Source of the DNA: Chromatiaceae bacterium
GTDB taxonomy: Bacteria; Pseudomonadota; Gammaproteobacteria; Chromatiales; Chromatiaceae
Direction: 5' to 3'
DNA: 64,000 nt
Assembly (NCBI GenBank): GCA_024235255.1
Contig: JACKMT010000002.1
Span: 186,001 to 250,000 of the forward strand
Position 1 is the first letter of the stretch, and each line of letters starts with the position of its first letter. Positions 1 through 8,892 of the stretch are shown piece by piece. The notes below the pieces were generated by a model that saw nothing but the letters and a program-made list of their open reading frames with translations, did not search any database and was not told where the DNA came from. The position numbers and the translations under genes are program-made.

Positions 1-443
1 ACCGTCTCTAAAGGTCTATCAATGACTCTTACACCATAATTCTCCTCCGCCTTTTTTCCTTGGGGTCCTATTTCTAGCCCCATGACATCCGCTCCCAGCG
101 CTTTCAAACGCGCCAGCAGATGGCCTTCACCGCAACCTATTTCGATAATTTTCTTTCCTGCAAGTCCACCGAAGTAAGAAACAAAATTATCAATAAATTC
201 TTCCATTCTGCTCTGTCCAAGCCCACCAACTCCCAATGGGGTTGACAACATGCTGCCCTGGCCATATGCATGCGATAGTGCATCTTTAATTTCTGGTGTA
301 ATTTCCAGTGCCGGCAAAGCTGTATCGTGGTCGATATATATGTTGAAAGGAAGACTAGCCGGTATTCCTTTAAAATCTTCTGGCCTTCTCACTCCCACAT
401 AGAAAGGATAATTACCAAAATCTATTCTTTCTTTTATATTCAT
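1..443 (-). CDS. SAM-dependent methyltransferase, partial (3' end outside window)
   Basis: Only the first 147 codons lie in the window; the gene continues past base 1. The start is the ATG at 441-443, 16 bp after the stop of the ATP-grasp gene. The protein opens MNIKERIDFGNYPFYVGVRR and has a class I methyltransferase motif I (KIIEIGCGEGHLL) near residue 105, followed by an acidic motif II region ending in GLEIG. The roughly 100 residues before motif I are longer than in minimal methyltransferases, as in C-methyltransferase-like enzymes of sugar pathways. From its place in the glycan island it probably methylates a sugar or sugar nucleotide; the substrate cannot be read from the sequence. Confidence 0.75.
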   Translation of the reverse strand, partial: MNIKERIDFGNYPFYVGVRRPEDFKGIPASLPFNIYIDHDTALPALEITPEIKDALSHAYGQGSMLSTPLGVGGLGQSRMEEFIDNFVSYFGGLAGKKIIEIGCGEGHLLARLKALGADVMGLEIGPQGKKAEENYGVRVIDRPLET

Positions 444-459
444 GCACAAATGTCTTTCG

Positions 460-1401
460 TCAAACCGATTTGGAAAAGTCTGAAAACTCATTAATCCAAT
501 ATCTTTGCAGCTTGTTTCCCCTATAAGGCAACGCCCTATTCCTGCCCTCCATAAATACAGAAAATGGATCAATCCCGCTAGCAAGGACAAGACAAAAAGT
601 AGTGGAAATTCTCGGATTTATTTCAAATGGAAGTACTCTGCCGTCATTTGTCTGCATTAACTGAACGTTATATGTTGCCTTGGCAGGAGCAGCGTTATGT
701 ATCCGTTCACAGGCATCAATTACAGAACGATTCTCGATGACGCTTGCGCGTATTGTGATGCCACGCTTCACGTCCACATGAATCGGTACTACACAATGCA
801 GTTCTTCATGACTATCGGCAACTACTGATACTGTATATTCTTCCCCATACAGTTTTTCCTGAGCAACCGCATTATCTGCATCATATCCTGTTAGCTGAAT
901 ATATGCGTCAACATCTTCTGGTTTATTCAGCGTGAAAACGCCTCTGGATCCCCGTCCCCATCTTGGTTTTGCAATACAAGGAAAACCAACAGACTTCGCT
1001 TCAGCAAGTGGTACAGTTCTTGGCACCGGAATGCCCTTATCTTCGAGAAAGTTCATACTGTTTAACTTGTCCAGCATAGTTTTAACATACTCAAAGTCTG
1101 GCGCCATCAATTTGATTGTGGGATTTTTTTTAACTATTTCTTTTAATTTTACTAACTCTTCATCAACAGCTGGTACTAACATATCAACGTTATTATCAGT
1201 ACAAATACCTGATAGTGAATCGATGAATTCAGGCTCACTGGCAAACGGAACAGGGTGACGTGAATCAACAGGAATACTGGCAGGGATAGAGCATATATCT
1301 GCATCAGCAAAATGTAGTCGATACCTGTGATTTAAAAGGCGATATACAGCTTCCGAGGCAGAACCACCGCCCCCAGTGATAAGAACCGTTATATCAGACA
1401 A
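460..1401 (-). CDS. ATP-grasp domain protein (carboxylate-amine/thiol ligase fold)
   Basis: A 313-residue protein with a pre-ATP-grasp Rossmann-like N-terminus (VLITGGGGSASEAVYRLL, residues 6-23) and an ATP-grasp core. The core is marked by FPCIAKPRWGRGSRGVF around residues 140-155 and the metal-binding segment LPFEINPRIS near residue 260. ATP-grasp enzymes activate a carboxylate as an acyl phosphate and join it to an amine or thiol. This family (CarB/PylC-like) recurs in surface-glycan clusters, but I know of no settled reaction for it. It lies 55 bp downstream of the amidotransferase fusion and 16 bp upstream of a methyltransferase, so it is likely part of the same transcript. A role in acylating an amino group on a nonulosonic acid or other sugar is inference only. 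Confidence 0.8.
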   Translation of the reverse strand: MSDITVLITGGGGSASEAVYRLLNHRYRLHFADADICSIPASIPVDSRHPVPFASEPEFIDSLSGICTDNNVDMLVPAVDEELVKLKEIVKKNPTIKLMAPDFEYVKTMLDKLNSMNFLEDKGIPVPRTVPLAEAKSVGFPCIAKPRWGRGSRGVFTLNKPEDVDAYIQLTGYDADNAVAQEKLYGEEYTVSVVADSHEELHCVVPIHVDVKRGITIRASVIENRSVIDACERIHNAAPAKATYNVQLMQTNDGRVLPFEINPRISTTFCLVLASGIDPFSVFMEGRNRALPYRGNKLQRYWINEFSDFSKSV

Positions 1402-1456
1402 TTATATTCCGCCTGTGATAGGTCAATAACAGATTGACTGCTCTATCCAAGTCATT

Positions 1457-3511
1457 CTAGTCCCAAACATTATCTTTGACCCACTCGCCTTTTTCTCTCC
1501 TCCAAACTCGTGGATCCCTAAACGTATCTGATATACCGTCAAACTCTTCTTCGCTCATACCTGTATATTCGAGCCAGCGCTTCAAATCACTGGGTTTAAC
1601 ATGATCATACTGCCTGACTAGCCTGGTTGCCTCATCACGAGACATAATACCGGCGCGCACATCTTTTGATGCATGATCAGTACAACGTCCATAACCAAAT
1701 TTAATAAACCTCAGGTAATCATGAATTCCGTTTTCATGAATATCATCAAGGTTTGACATTTTTCGATAAGTTCGATCAAAGGACTGTTCAGATATCTCGA
1801 AGCCATACTTTTCTCTTACTAGTTTGGTGTGCTGATTAGCTTCCCAGTGCGTGTAATTGCTAAGATAGATACCCCGCAAATCGAGCTTAAATATCTCCTC
1901 ATCAGAAGGATATTTCCAGTAATTCATATCAGACTCGGTCAATCCCTCTAGACCAACAAAATAATTCCACTCATATCCTCTGGCATAGTGTTCCAGCCTA
2001 TTTCGATATGTCCATTCAACAAAATCATTCATACTGAACTGGCCACACAAATCGGCATAACCATGCTCTCCCCAAATAACAAGTGGAATACCATTTTCAA
2101 CTGCCGCTCTCATCGTGACGGAGGCAGCACCGACATGATTGTGCCAGTTCATATCACCCATCACGATTAAGCCCAATCGATTCAGCTTTTTCAGTGTTTC
2201 AACACTTGGATAATAGATAAGATGATCCACACCAAACCGCTCTTTCATTGCATAAAGATTACGTTCACCCACTGAAGAGAAGTTGTTGCCGTAATAAGTG
2301 ACCAACAAAGGATTGTAGCCCAGCACATTTTTTATGTAGTGCACTTGGAAATGACTGTCTTTTCCTCCACTGACCGGAACAATACAATCATGTCTGCTCC
2401 CGTTAGGGCAGCGAGTTTTCTCGAAAAGATCTATTAACAGCTGTTTTCTTCTATCCCACTCTTTCGTAGAAAATTCAGATTTCATTTCACTCATTCGACA
2501 ACCCATACAGATGTTGTCGTCATCAAATTCCATCGGTGTTGCACTGATCCAAGGATAGAGGCACTTCGAGCACCATCGTACATTTTGTTTGTATTCGGAC
2601 CTATTAGTGGTATTTTCTAGCGGTTTCCGGGATCTGCTTAAACGATCTTCGTAGCGTCTTATGTTTTGGCCGGGAGGATACTTCGGCTCTCGGGAAAACC
2701 AACTACTTGAAACCTGATAGGGGCGCATGGTCAAGCCCGCATCTATACAGTGCTTTTTTGCTCTTGGGTATGACTGTTCAAAGAAGTGAAAAATATTGGC
2801 AGCAGCTACAGCATTGGCCTTTCCCTCCACAACTCCTTCGACAAAATGCTCATACGAACCAACACCCCCGCAGGCAATAACGGGAATAGAAACAGCAGAT
2901 GTCACTCGATTGATAAGCTCAATATCATATCCATTTCCAATTCCATCTCTGTCGATTGAATTGAGAAATATTTCACCTGCACCAAGGCGTTCCATTTCTT
3001 TTGCATGTAAAACAGGATCTAGCCCAGTGGGCTTTTCGCCACCACAACTATAGACTTCATACATGCCACTGGCGTTAACCTTCACATCTATACTTACGAC
3101 AATACACTGTGAGCCGAACGCTTTGGAAGCATCCGAAATCAGTTGCGGGTTTTCTATTGCCTTCGTATTGATGATGCACTTATCTGCACCTGATGAGAGG
3201 CGTTCCTGAATATCTTCCAAGCTTGCAATGCGCCCGCCAAAGGAAAGCGGCATGAAACAGACCTCTGAAATTTTCTCAAGGAGATCCAGAGTACCAGAGC
3301 CCGAATACGAAACATGCAAATCATCACGTCTCATGTCATGGTAATTTGTCTCACTGATGTCAAGAATAACTAGTTCGTCGACATTCCATCCTGATAAACG
3401 ATGAACAGTATCAATTGGGTTACCGATTATCTGGTGAATTTTAAAAAGCTCACTTCGAACAATCAGCCCGTTCTTCAGCAGCAGACATACGATCAGTCTT
3501 GGACGCATCAT
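1457..3511 (-). CDS. HisF-like cyclase domain fused to N-acetyl sugar amidotransferase (WbpG/PseA type)
   Basis: A 684-residue two-domain protein. Residues 1 to about 258 form a HisF-type TIM barrel. Residues from about 305 form an N-acetyl sugar amidotransferase with a Cys4 cluster (C314, C317, C335, C338) and a PP-loop ATP site SGGKDS at 381-386. Known WbpG/PseA enzymes turn an acetamido group into an acetamidino group with ammonia from a HisH glutaminase. The HisF half has Leu at position 11, where true HisF has catalytic Asp11, although the second aspartate (D142 in SIDVKV) is kept; it is therefore unlikely to make imidazole glycerol phosphate. The HisH partner is encoded 38 bp upstream. 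The substrate could be a pseudaminic-acid derivative or the WbpBED product. HisF and the amidotransferase are separate proteins in the Pseudomonas O5 system as I know it. Start M1 at 3511 or M2 at 3508. Confidence 0.9.
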   Translation of the reverse strand: MMRPRLIVCLLLKNGLIVRSELFKIHQIIGNPIDTVHRLSGWNVDELVILDISETNYHDMRRDDLHVSYSGSGTLDLLEKISEVCFMPLSFGGRIASLEDIQERLSSGADKCIINTKAIENPQLISDASKAFGSQCIVVSIDVKVNASGMYEVYSCGGEKPTGLDPVLHAKEMERLGAGEIFLNSIDRDGIGNGYDIELINRVTSAVSIPVIACGGVGSYEHFVEGVVEGKANAVAAANIFHFFEQSYPRAKKHCIDAGLTMRPYQVSSSWFSREPKYPPGQNIRRYEDRLSRSRKPLENTTNRSEYKQNVRWCSKCLYPWISATPMEFDDDNICMGCRMSEMKSEFSTKEWDRRKQLLIDLFEKTRCPNGSRHDCIVPVSGGKDSHFQVHYIKNVLGYNPLLVTYYGNNFSSVGERNLYAMKERFGVDHLIYYPSVETLKKLNRLGLIVMGDMNWHNHVGAASVTMRAAVENGIPLVIWGEHGYADLCGQFSMNDFVEWTYRNRLEHYARGYEWNYFVGLEGLTESDMNYWKYPSDEEIFKLDLRGIYLSNYTHWEANQHTKLVREKYGFEISEQSFDRTYRKMSNLDDIHENGIHDYLRFIKFGYGRCTDHASKDVRAGIMSRDEATRLVRQYDHVKPSDLKRWLEYTGMSEEEFDGISDTFRDPRVWRREKGEWVKDNVWD

Positions 3512-3549
3512 TTCGAAATCTATCTCTCAAATAATTTTTTACGATTTTC

Positions 3550-4179
3550 TCAATTGTTCATTGAGTCAACAATTCTGGAAAGAAGATTGAGGCCATCATC
3601 CTGACTCTTCTCTGGATGAAACTGCATACCGAAAACATTATCTCTCTCAATGGCTACAGTTACTCGTTTTCCACTGAATTCTATATGAGCGGCCACGTCA
3701 TCGGGATCAGTGCATTCCAAATAATAACTGTGCACGTGATAAAAAATCGTGCTTCGATCATTTTCTTTAAACATGACACACGGCTTATTACTGATCACAT
3801 CATACCAGCCAATATTTGGCACTCTAAAATCAGCACTGTTTGTTTTAAGCCCGACAACAGTGCCCTCAACGATTCCAAGGCCAGCATGCAAACCGTGCTC
3901 ATGGCTTTTTTCTGCCAGCAATTGCATGCCAAGGCATATTCCCAGAATAGGAATATTTTCTTTCATTACCCTCTGTTTTATTGGTTCTACTAATGCATAC
4001 TTTCGCAATGAATTCATACCCTGCTCATATGCCCCTACACCCGGCAGCACCAGAATGTTTGCTCCCAGCACCTTATCTGGAGAATTAGTCGTAATAACGC
4101 GGCAGCCAATCCGTGTAAAGGCATTTCGTACAGATGCGATATTACTAATACCGGTATCTATTACAGTAATCTCAGTCAT
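3550..4179 (-). CDS. hisH: HisH-like glutamine amidotransferase for sugar amidination
   Basis: A class I glutaminase of about 209 residues that releases ammonia from glutamine. The nucleophile cysteine sits in GICLGMQLLAE and the His/Glu pair in MQFHPEKS; LPGVGAYEQGM forms the oxyanion region. It starts at the ATG at 4177-4179; an in-frame TTG three codons upstream (4188) is a weaker choice. Being paired with a HisF domain that has lost Asp11, and with a sugar amidotransferase, it is the sugar-modifying paralogue rather than the histidine-pathway enzyme. Neighbouring genes include no other his genes. It is probably translated from the same mRNA as the GNAT-PseG gene 29 bp upstream. Confidence 0.85.
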   Translation of the reverse strand: MTEITVIDTGISNIASVRNAFTRIGCRVITTNSPDKVLGANILVLPGVGAYEQGMNSLRKYALVEPIKQRVMKENIPILGICLGMQLLAEKSHEHGLHAGLGIVEGTVVGLKTNSADFRVPNIGWYDVISNKPCVMFKENDRSTIFYHVHSYYLECTDPDDVAAHIEFSGKRVTVAIERDNVFGMQFHPEKSQDDGLNLLSRIVDSMNN

Positions 4180-4208
4180 GGTATCCAAGTAAGCATTTTT
4201 TAAATTAT

Positions 4209-5645
4209 TTAGTGGTTTACATAACCCATGAGAACTGAAGCAATCCGCTCAGCTCCCCGCCCATCAATTAATCGGGTTGCGTTATTGGAAAGTTCTTTTC
4301 GCAATGCGGTGTCCAGCATCAGTCTGGAAAACGCCTGGAGAACTTCCTCTTTCCAGTCTTTAGACTTAACGCTACCAACTGATATAATACAGTTTTCTTT
4401 CTCAAACGCCCTAATATTTTCCAGTTGATTCTCGGCTAGACAAATAGCAATTGTCGGTACCGCACTGTATAAAAGCTCCGTTAAAGTTTGCCCTGATGCA
4501 CTAAGCGCAATATCTGAAGCTGCAATCAGCTCAGCCATATTCTCAGGAGCATGATGCACTGTTATTTCTCTAACTCTTATAACCGGTACTCTACTTACCT
4601 CAGGACCGACAACCAGATTAATATGCAAATTTTTCCAACGAGGACAAATTTCTTGCTCTACAAATATTGCCAAGTTGTTCAAAAAGCCATTTCCATCACT
4701 TGCGCCGATTGTGACTAAACATTCAGTCGGCCTCCTGTCTAATTCACGCGAGAACGATAAGTTTCTGAGATCAGATCTAATGATCTGAAAATCTGGGCCC
4801 ACCAAAGTTTCTTTAGCACCGAGTTTTGATAAGTCCATATTATAGGCGGAAGGTGACCCGTTGATTGCCATATCTACCGGTAACTCACGTTTACCCATAT
4901 CCTCAAAAACAGCGAGCTTCCACGTCCTATAAGGACATTGAGCAATTGCAGTTATATTCAGCTCATAATGATCAATTAAAAGAATATCTGCCCCTTCGGC
5001 TGTTTGGCAGATTGCATGCTCTTGGTCGGGAGAATTTATTACATCGAAACCGAAACTTGTGACAATGCGATGTATGTCATGGTCCTGAGGGTCGATAAAA
5101 AGCACATAACAATCCTTTTGTTGTAATTTCAAGGCAAGCTCAAGACAACGCCTTAAGTGGCCAAGCCCGACCCCTTTGCCCGAATTTGCTCGAATCACGC
5201 ATGAGCCCCTTACTCTATTGGGAAAAGCTACATACTGATTATCAGCAATTTGCTCAAATCCAGCGGATAAAAATAATTTCGTTGAAGCTATATTTTCCTT
5301 TTTGACTTCGGCACGAAATATAGACAGCGGAAATTTTTTTCTTAATATTAGCAAACCATTTTTTGCAATACTTTTACCTTGCCATTCGGCAGAAACTAAA
5401 ATCGACACCTCGAATTCAGCCAAACCGATCCGTGTCAAATGCAAAAATCCACAGGCGAAACTATCTGCTCTTATCAGAAAGAGATATTTATTCTGATTAG
5501 CTAGATTTTTTTTTATCCAGTCTAAATGATCTTGCCATTCCGGAGGATTGGTATTACGAAAAAATTGCCTTATGCCAGGGTGAATTTGCCATTTGAATAT
5601 CTGGCGAGCATCTTCCAATGCTACTGGACGCAAATCAACTATCAC
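4209..5645 (-). CDS. pseG: GNAT N-acetyltransferase (PseH-like) fused to UDP-sugar hydrolase PseG
   Basis: A 478-residue fusion. Residues 1 to about 145 are a GNAT acetyltransferase (ALEDARQIFKW at the N-terminus, then a GNAT acetyl-CoA region with ENIASTKLFLSAGF). Residues about 148-478 are PseG, with the catalytic-histidine motif GVGLGHLRR (H163) and the GT-B style nucleotide-binding motif SASGQTLTELL near residue 385. In pseudaminic acid synthesis PseH acetylates the 4-amino group of the PseC product and PseG then cleaves off UDP, so the fusion joins two consecutive steps. The domain order here is acetyltransferase first. It acts in the cytosol. The gene lies between the PIG-L gene (120 bp gap) and hisH. 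Confidence 0.9.
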   Translation of the reverse strand: MIVDLRPVALEDARQIFKWQIHPGIRQFFRNTNPPEWQDHLDWIKKNLANQNKYLFLIRADSFACGFLHLTRIGLAEFEVSILVSAEWQGKSIAKNGLLILRKKFPLSIFRAEVKKENIASTKLFLSAGFEQIADNQYVAFPNRVRGSCVIRANSGKGVGLGHLRRCLELALKLQQKDCYVLFIDPQDHDIHRIVTSFGFDVINSPDQEHAICQTAEGADILLIDHYELNITAIAQCPYRTWKLAVFEDMGKRELPVDMAINGSPSAYNMDLSKLGAKETLVGPDFQIIRSDLRNLSFSRELDRRPTECLVTIGASDGNGFLNNLAIFVEQEICPRWKNLHINLVVGPEVSRVPVIRVREITVHHAPENMAELIAASDIALSASGQTLTELLYSAVPTIAICLAENQLENIRAFEKENCIISVGSVKSKDWKEEVLQAFSRLMLDTALRKELSNNATRLIDGRGAERIASVLMGYVNH

Positions 5646-5765
5646 AAATCAATCCAGGGATGTGTTTATTGATAGGTGGACAGGTAATCGATATGGTAAA
5701 CATCACAGGCTTTTTAATATATTCAAGCCATTGGAAATCTGAAATGTCCCAACACACGGTAAAAC

Positions 5766-6452
5766 TTAATGGCATATCCTTATAATCTCAAATGCCTCAG
5801 CTGCCCTCATCCCAACTGACGCGCCTCTGAGTTGCGCCAAAGCTCTCAAATTTTCTCCGGAACGTGGATGTGGGAATGCCCTTGATTCACCCTCGTATAC
5901 TGCCATAGCCTCAATTTTTTTCTCGACATGATCTCGAATGTCGCAGAAATAATTTGGTTGAAATTCATTAAATTGAGAAAAAGACCATTCTGTGGAAGAA
6001 GGGATCTCAAAAGTTAACAGGTTTTTTACTGACGTACCTTCTATCGGCCGTGTAGCAATTAATGCCGCTCGATGGGTAAGCTCGTGATCTCGGTTCAGGT
6101 CCCCCTTATGATGCGTTAAAATTGTATCTGGCTTCAGCTCATCAACCAGCGCCTCAATTGCTTTAACAATTTCAAGTAAGGGAACAGAATCAAACCGATT
6201 ATCTGGGAATGCAAGCCCACGAATAGAAGTGTAACCGACGATCTTTGTAGCTTTTAGCGTATGAGCTGATAACTCTTCTAACTTACCTTCGGGTATATCA
6301 TCTTCTTTGTCGTATCTCGAGGCAATTCCCTTACTTAGAATAACGCAGTTACAAATAACTCCATCATTTGAGAGTCTTGAGACAGTGCCGCCACAGCCGA
6401 GAATTTCATCATCAGGATGGGCTGCTACAACAAGGAGTGACCTAGTATTCAT
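5766..6452 (-). CDS. PIG-L (LmbE) family zinc-dependent N-deacetylase
   Basis: A 228-residue protein with the PIG-L zinc motif AHPDDE at residues 11-16 and a second conserved segment NRDHELTH near residue 122. The family removes acetyl groups from N-acetylated sugars such as GlcNAc-PI or mycothiol and bacillithiol precursors. Placed between pseC and the PseH-PseG fusion, it may deacetylate a diamino-sugar or nonulosonic acid so that another acyl group can be added, with the ATP-grasp enzyme downstream as a possible partner; this is inference. Its ATG overlaps, as ATGA, the stop of a short upstream frame (6449-6628). Confidence 0.85.
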   Translation of the reverse strand: MNTRSLLVVAAHPDDEILGCGGTVSRLSNDGVICNCVILSKGIASRYDKEDDIPEGKLEELSAHTLKATKIVGYTSIRGLAFPDNRFDSVPLLEIVKAIEALVDELKPDTILTHHKGDLNRDHELTHRAALIATRPIEGTSVKNLLTFEIPSSTEWSFSQFNEFQPNYFCDIRDHVEKKIEAMAVYEGESRAFPHPRSGENLRALAQLRGASVGMRAAEAFEIIRICH

Positions 6453-6628
6453 AAAATAACGTAGTGCATTGAGTAACTAAACAATATCCATGGATTCTTT
6501 AATAAACGAGCTATCATCATATTTCTTGCTGGACAAATAAGTAACTCAGCGTTATTGAAAACCCAATACTCCAAAGCACCTCTTTGATACCGAATACTAA
6601 TTTTTTGCCGTATGAAGCTTTGGATCAT
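6449..6628 (-). CDS. Possible small protein, 59 residues (uncertain)
   Basis: After the pseC stop the same frame stays open for 69 codons and ends in a TGA that overlaps the PIG-L start as ATGA. From its first ATG it would encode 59 residues (MIQSFIRQKISIRYQRGALE and onwards) ending in LFSYSMHYVIL. It is hydrophobic and basic and matches no family I recognise. No good Shine-Dalgarno sequence precedes the ATG, and an open frame of this length can arise by chance in A+T-rich DNA. The start-stop overlap is the only real support. PseC is already full length without it. Confidence 0.22.
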   Translation of the reverse strand: MIQSFIRQKISIRYQRGALEYWVFNNAELLICPARNMMIARLLKNPWILFSYSMHYVIL

Positions 6629-6658
6629 ATATGTGAAACTGATGATGAGCCAAGGCAG

Positions 6659-7876
6659 CTAACCCGCCAACAAGTATTTTTTCAACTTTCTCACAACGAT
6701 ACTGACCTGCTCATCCGTCATTGCCGGAAAAAACGGCAGCGAAAGCACATTCTCGTAATATGCATTGGCCCCCGGCAATTCGAACTGGCCATAAAGATTA
6801 GTATAATAAGGTTGTCTATTTACTGGTAGATAGTGCACCTGTGTCAGAATACCTTGGGCCGCAAGTGCCTTCATCAATGACGCACGATCAAATTTTAATT
6901 CTGAGAAATCTATTAATACAGGGTACAAGTGCAAGACAGGATGACAACCAAATACCTTTGCAACAGGTCTCAACAACGGAGCTAAATCTTCAAGTTCTTC
7001 ATCATATAGTGTTGCAAGTTTCGATCTTCGGCTTTTAAACGTTTCAAGTTTGCTTAGCTGCGATAAACCTAGGGCGCAACTAATATCACTTGCTCGGTAA
7101 TTAAAACCGATTTGATGCATTTCATAATACCAGGGATTTGGTTCACCCTTTTCTGAAAATGCCTGCGCATTTATCTTAAACTCACCAGGTGATCTGGTCA
7201 TTCCATGATTGCGTAACAACTGCAGCTTTCTGAACAGCGCATCTCTTTTACAGGTTACAGCACCACCCTCACCCATTGTGATAGTTTTTACCGGATGAAA
7301 GGAGAAGGTTGTCATATCACACGTCTGACAGGAGCCAACCTGAATCAATCCCCCTTCCATTTCGAAAGTCGATCCTATGGCGTGACTGGCATCCTCTACA
7401 ACATATATATTATTTTGCTGTGCAAAGTTATAAATTTCTACCGGATCTGCCACCTGACCGTTGAGATGCACTGAATAAACCGCCTTAATTTCTTTTCCGG
7501 CGGCTATCCCAGCTTGATATGCCCTCTCCAATCCGTCTTGCGTCAGCAATCCGGTTTCAGGATCAACATCGGCAAACCAAACATCCGCACCAACAAAACG
7601 CACTGCGTTCGCGGTGGCTAGGAAAGTGACTGCCGGAACAATTACCCAATCACCCGGCGCTAAATCTAGCGCCATGGAAGCCATGTGCAATGCTGCCGTT
7701 CCATTTGCACAAGCGGTTACATGAGGAGCTTGAACTATTTTTGCTAGACCAGCTTCAAAAGAGCCTACCGCTGGACCACATGTCAGAAAATCACTTTTCA
7801 GTACCTCTACAACAGCCTCTATATCAATCTCATCAATATACTGTCTGCCATAAGGTAACTGAAAAAAGTCTGTCAT
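6659..7876 (-). CDS. pseC: PseC-type UDP-4-keto-6-deoxy sugar aminotransferase
   Basis: A 405-residue DegT/DnrJ/EryC1 family PLP enzyme. The Schiff-base lysine lies in FSFHPVKTITMGEGGAV, and the cofactor aspartate region is NIYVVEDASHAIGS. It starts MTDFFQLPYGRQYIDEIDIE, typical of PseC. The family transfers an amino group to C4 of UDP-2-acetamido-2,6-dideoxy-L-arabino-4-hexulose, giving UDP-4-amino-4,6-dideoxy-N-acetyl-L-altrosamine, the second step of pseudaminic acid synthesis. Its ATG overlaps the pseB stop (ATGA), so the two are translationally coupled. It is slightly longer than the roughly 375-residue Campylobacter and Helicobacter enzymes. Confidence 0.92.
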   Translation of the reverse strand: MTDFFQLPYGRQYIDEIDIEAVVEVLKSDFLTCGPAVGSFEAGLAKIVQAPHVTACANGTAALHMASMALDLAPGDWVIVPAVTFLATANAVRFVGADVWFADVDPETGLLTQDGLERAYQAGIAAGKEIKAVYSVHLNGQVADPVEIYNFAQQNNIYVVEDASHAIGSTFEMEGGLIQVGSCQTCDMTTFSFHPVKTITMGEGGAVTCKRDALFRKLQLLRNHGMTRSPGEFKINAQAFSEKGEPNPWYYEMHQIGFNYRASDISCALGLSQLSKLETFKSRRSKLATLYDEELEDLAPLLRPVAKVFGCHPVLHLYPVLIDFSELKFDRASLMKALAAQGILTQVHYLPVNRQPYYTNLYGQFELPGANAYYENVLSLPFFPAMTDEQVSIVVRKLKKYLLAG

Positions 7877-8892
7877 ATGCCCTCTTCTTCAAGCATGGAC
7901 CTAAGCTCGTCAGCATCAAGCCATTCTTCATTTGTATCACTACTATAATGGAACCCTTCAATCACTCGGGGATATCCTTCTTCATGAAAACTTTTTCGAT
8001 ACCATGTAGCAAAAATTGGTTCAATGACATATCTATCTGGTAGTTCAGTTGTAGATAACGAGTCAGCTTCTGTAATCATAATCTCGTGGATTTTTTCTCC
8101 AGGCCTGATTCCGACTATCTCCTGCTTAATACCCGGGGCCATCGCCTCTGCAAGTTCAGTAATTTTCATGCTCGGTATTTTGGGCACAAAGATTTCTCCC
8201 GCCCGAATCATTTCCAGACTGGAAAGAACAAAATTCACCCCTTGTTCAAGCGTGATCCAAAAGCGCGTCATTCTTGAATCTGTAATAGGTAATACATCCT
8301 TCCCTTCGTTAATAAGCTTCTTAAAAAATGGTACGACACTACCTCTTGAACCAAGAACATTCCCGTAACGAACAATTGAAAAACGAGTGCCGGTAGATCT
8401 GCTGAGGGAGTTAGCGGCGACGAAAATCTTGTCGGATGCCAGCTTACTAGCCCCGTACAGATTTACCGGATTAGCCGCTTTATCTGTTGATAAAGCTAAT
8501 ACCTGCTTTACTCTAGACGCAATACAAGCCTTAACGAGATTCTCAGCCCCGATAACATTGGTATGTATACACTCGAAAGGATTGTATTCAGATGCAGGCA
8601 CATGCTTCATAGCAGCTGCATGCACAACAATATCTACATCCTGCAGCGCCATTGTTAATCGATCTTTATCTCGAATATCACCTATAAAAAATCGAATATT
8701 CGGATACTTGGACTCAGCAAAGGATTGCTGCATCACATATTGTTTATACTCATCACGAGAAAAAATAATGACGCGCTTAGGAGAATATGCATCAAGTAGT
8801 TTACGCGCAAATGCCTGTCCAAATGACCCTGTACCACCGGTGATCAGAATAGACTTCCCGTTTATATCAACACTCTTTGGTTCGAATTTCAT
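7873..8892 (-). CDS. pseB: PseB, UDP-GlcNAc 4,6-dehydratase (inverting)
   Basis: A 339-residue short-chain dehydrogenase-type enzyme with an NAD(P)-binding loop (ITGGTGSFGQAFA, about residues 17-29). The catalytic region STDKAANPVNLYGASKLASD carries the Asp-Lys pair and Tyr/Lys expected for PseB/FlaA1 enzymes. It converts UDP-GlcNAc to UDP-2-acetamido-2,6-dideoxy-beta-L-arabino-4-hexulose, committing it to pseudaminic acid. It is the first gene of a run of closely spaced genes (pseB, pseC, PIG-L, PseH-PseG, hisH, fusion, ATP-grasp, methyltransferase). The 148 bp upstream probably hold its promoter, but I could not fix one by eye. Confidence 0.95.
   Translation of the reverse strand: MKFEPKSVDINGKSILITGGTGSFGQAFARKLLDAYSPKRVIIFSRDEYKQYVMQQSFAESKYPNIRFFIGDIRDKDRLTMALQDVDIVVHAAAMKHVPASEYNPFECIHTNVIGAENLVKACIASRVKQVLALSTDKAANPVNLYGASKLASDKIFVAANSLSRSTGTRFSIVRYGNVLGSRGSVVPFFKKLINEGKDVLPITDSRMTRFWITLEQGVNFVLSSLEMIRAGEIFVPKIPSMKITELAEAMAPGIKQEIVGIRPGEKIHEIMITEADSLSTTELPDRYVIEPIFATWYRKSFHEEGYPRVIEGFHYSSDTNEEWLDADELRSMLEEEGI

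Noticed and set aside
1457..4179. HisF/HisH as histidine biosynthesis genes
   Set aside because: Asp11 of HisF is replaced by Leu, the HisF part is fused to a sugar amidotransferase, and no other his genes are near.
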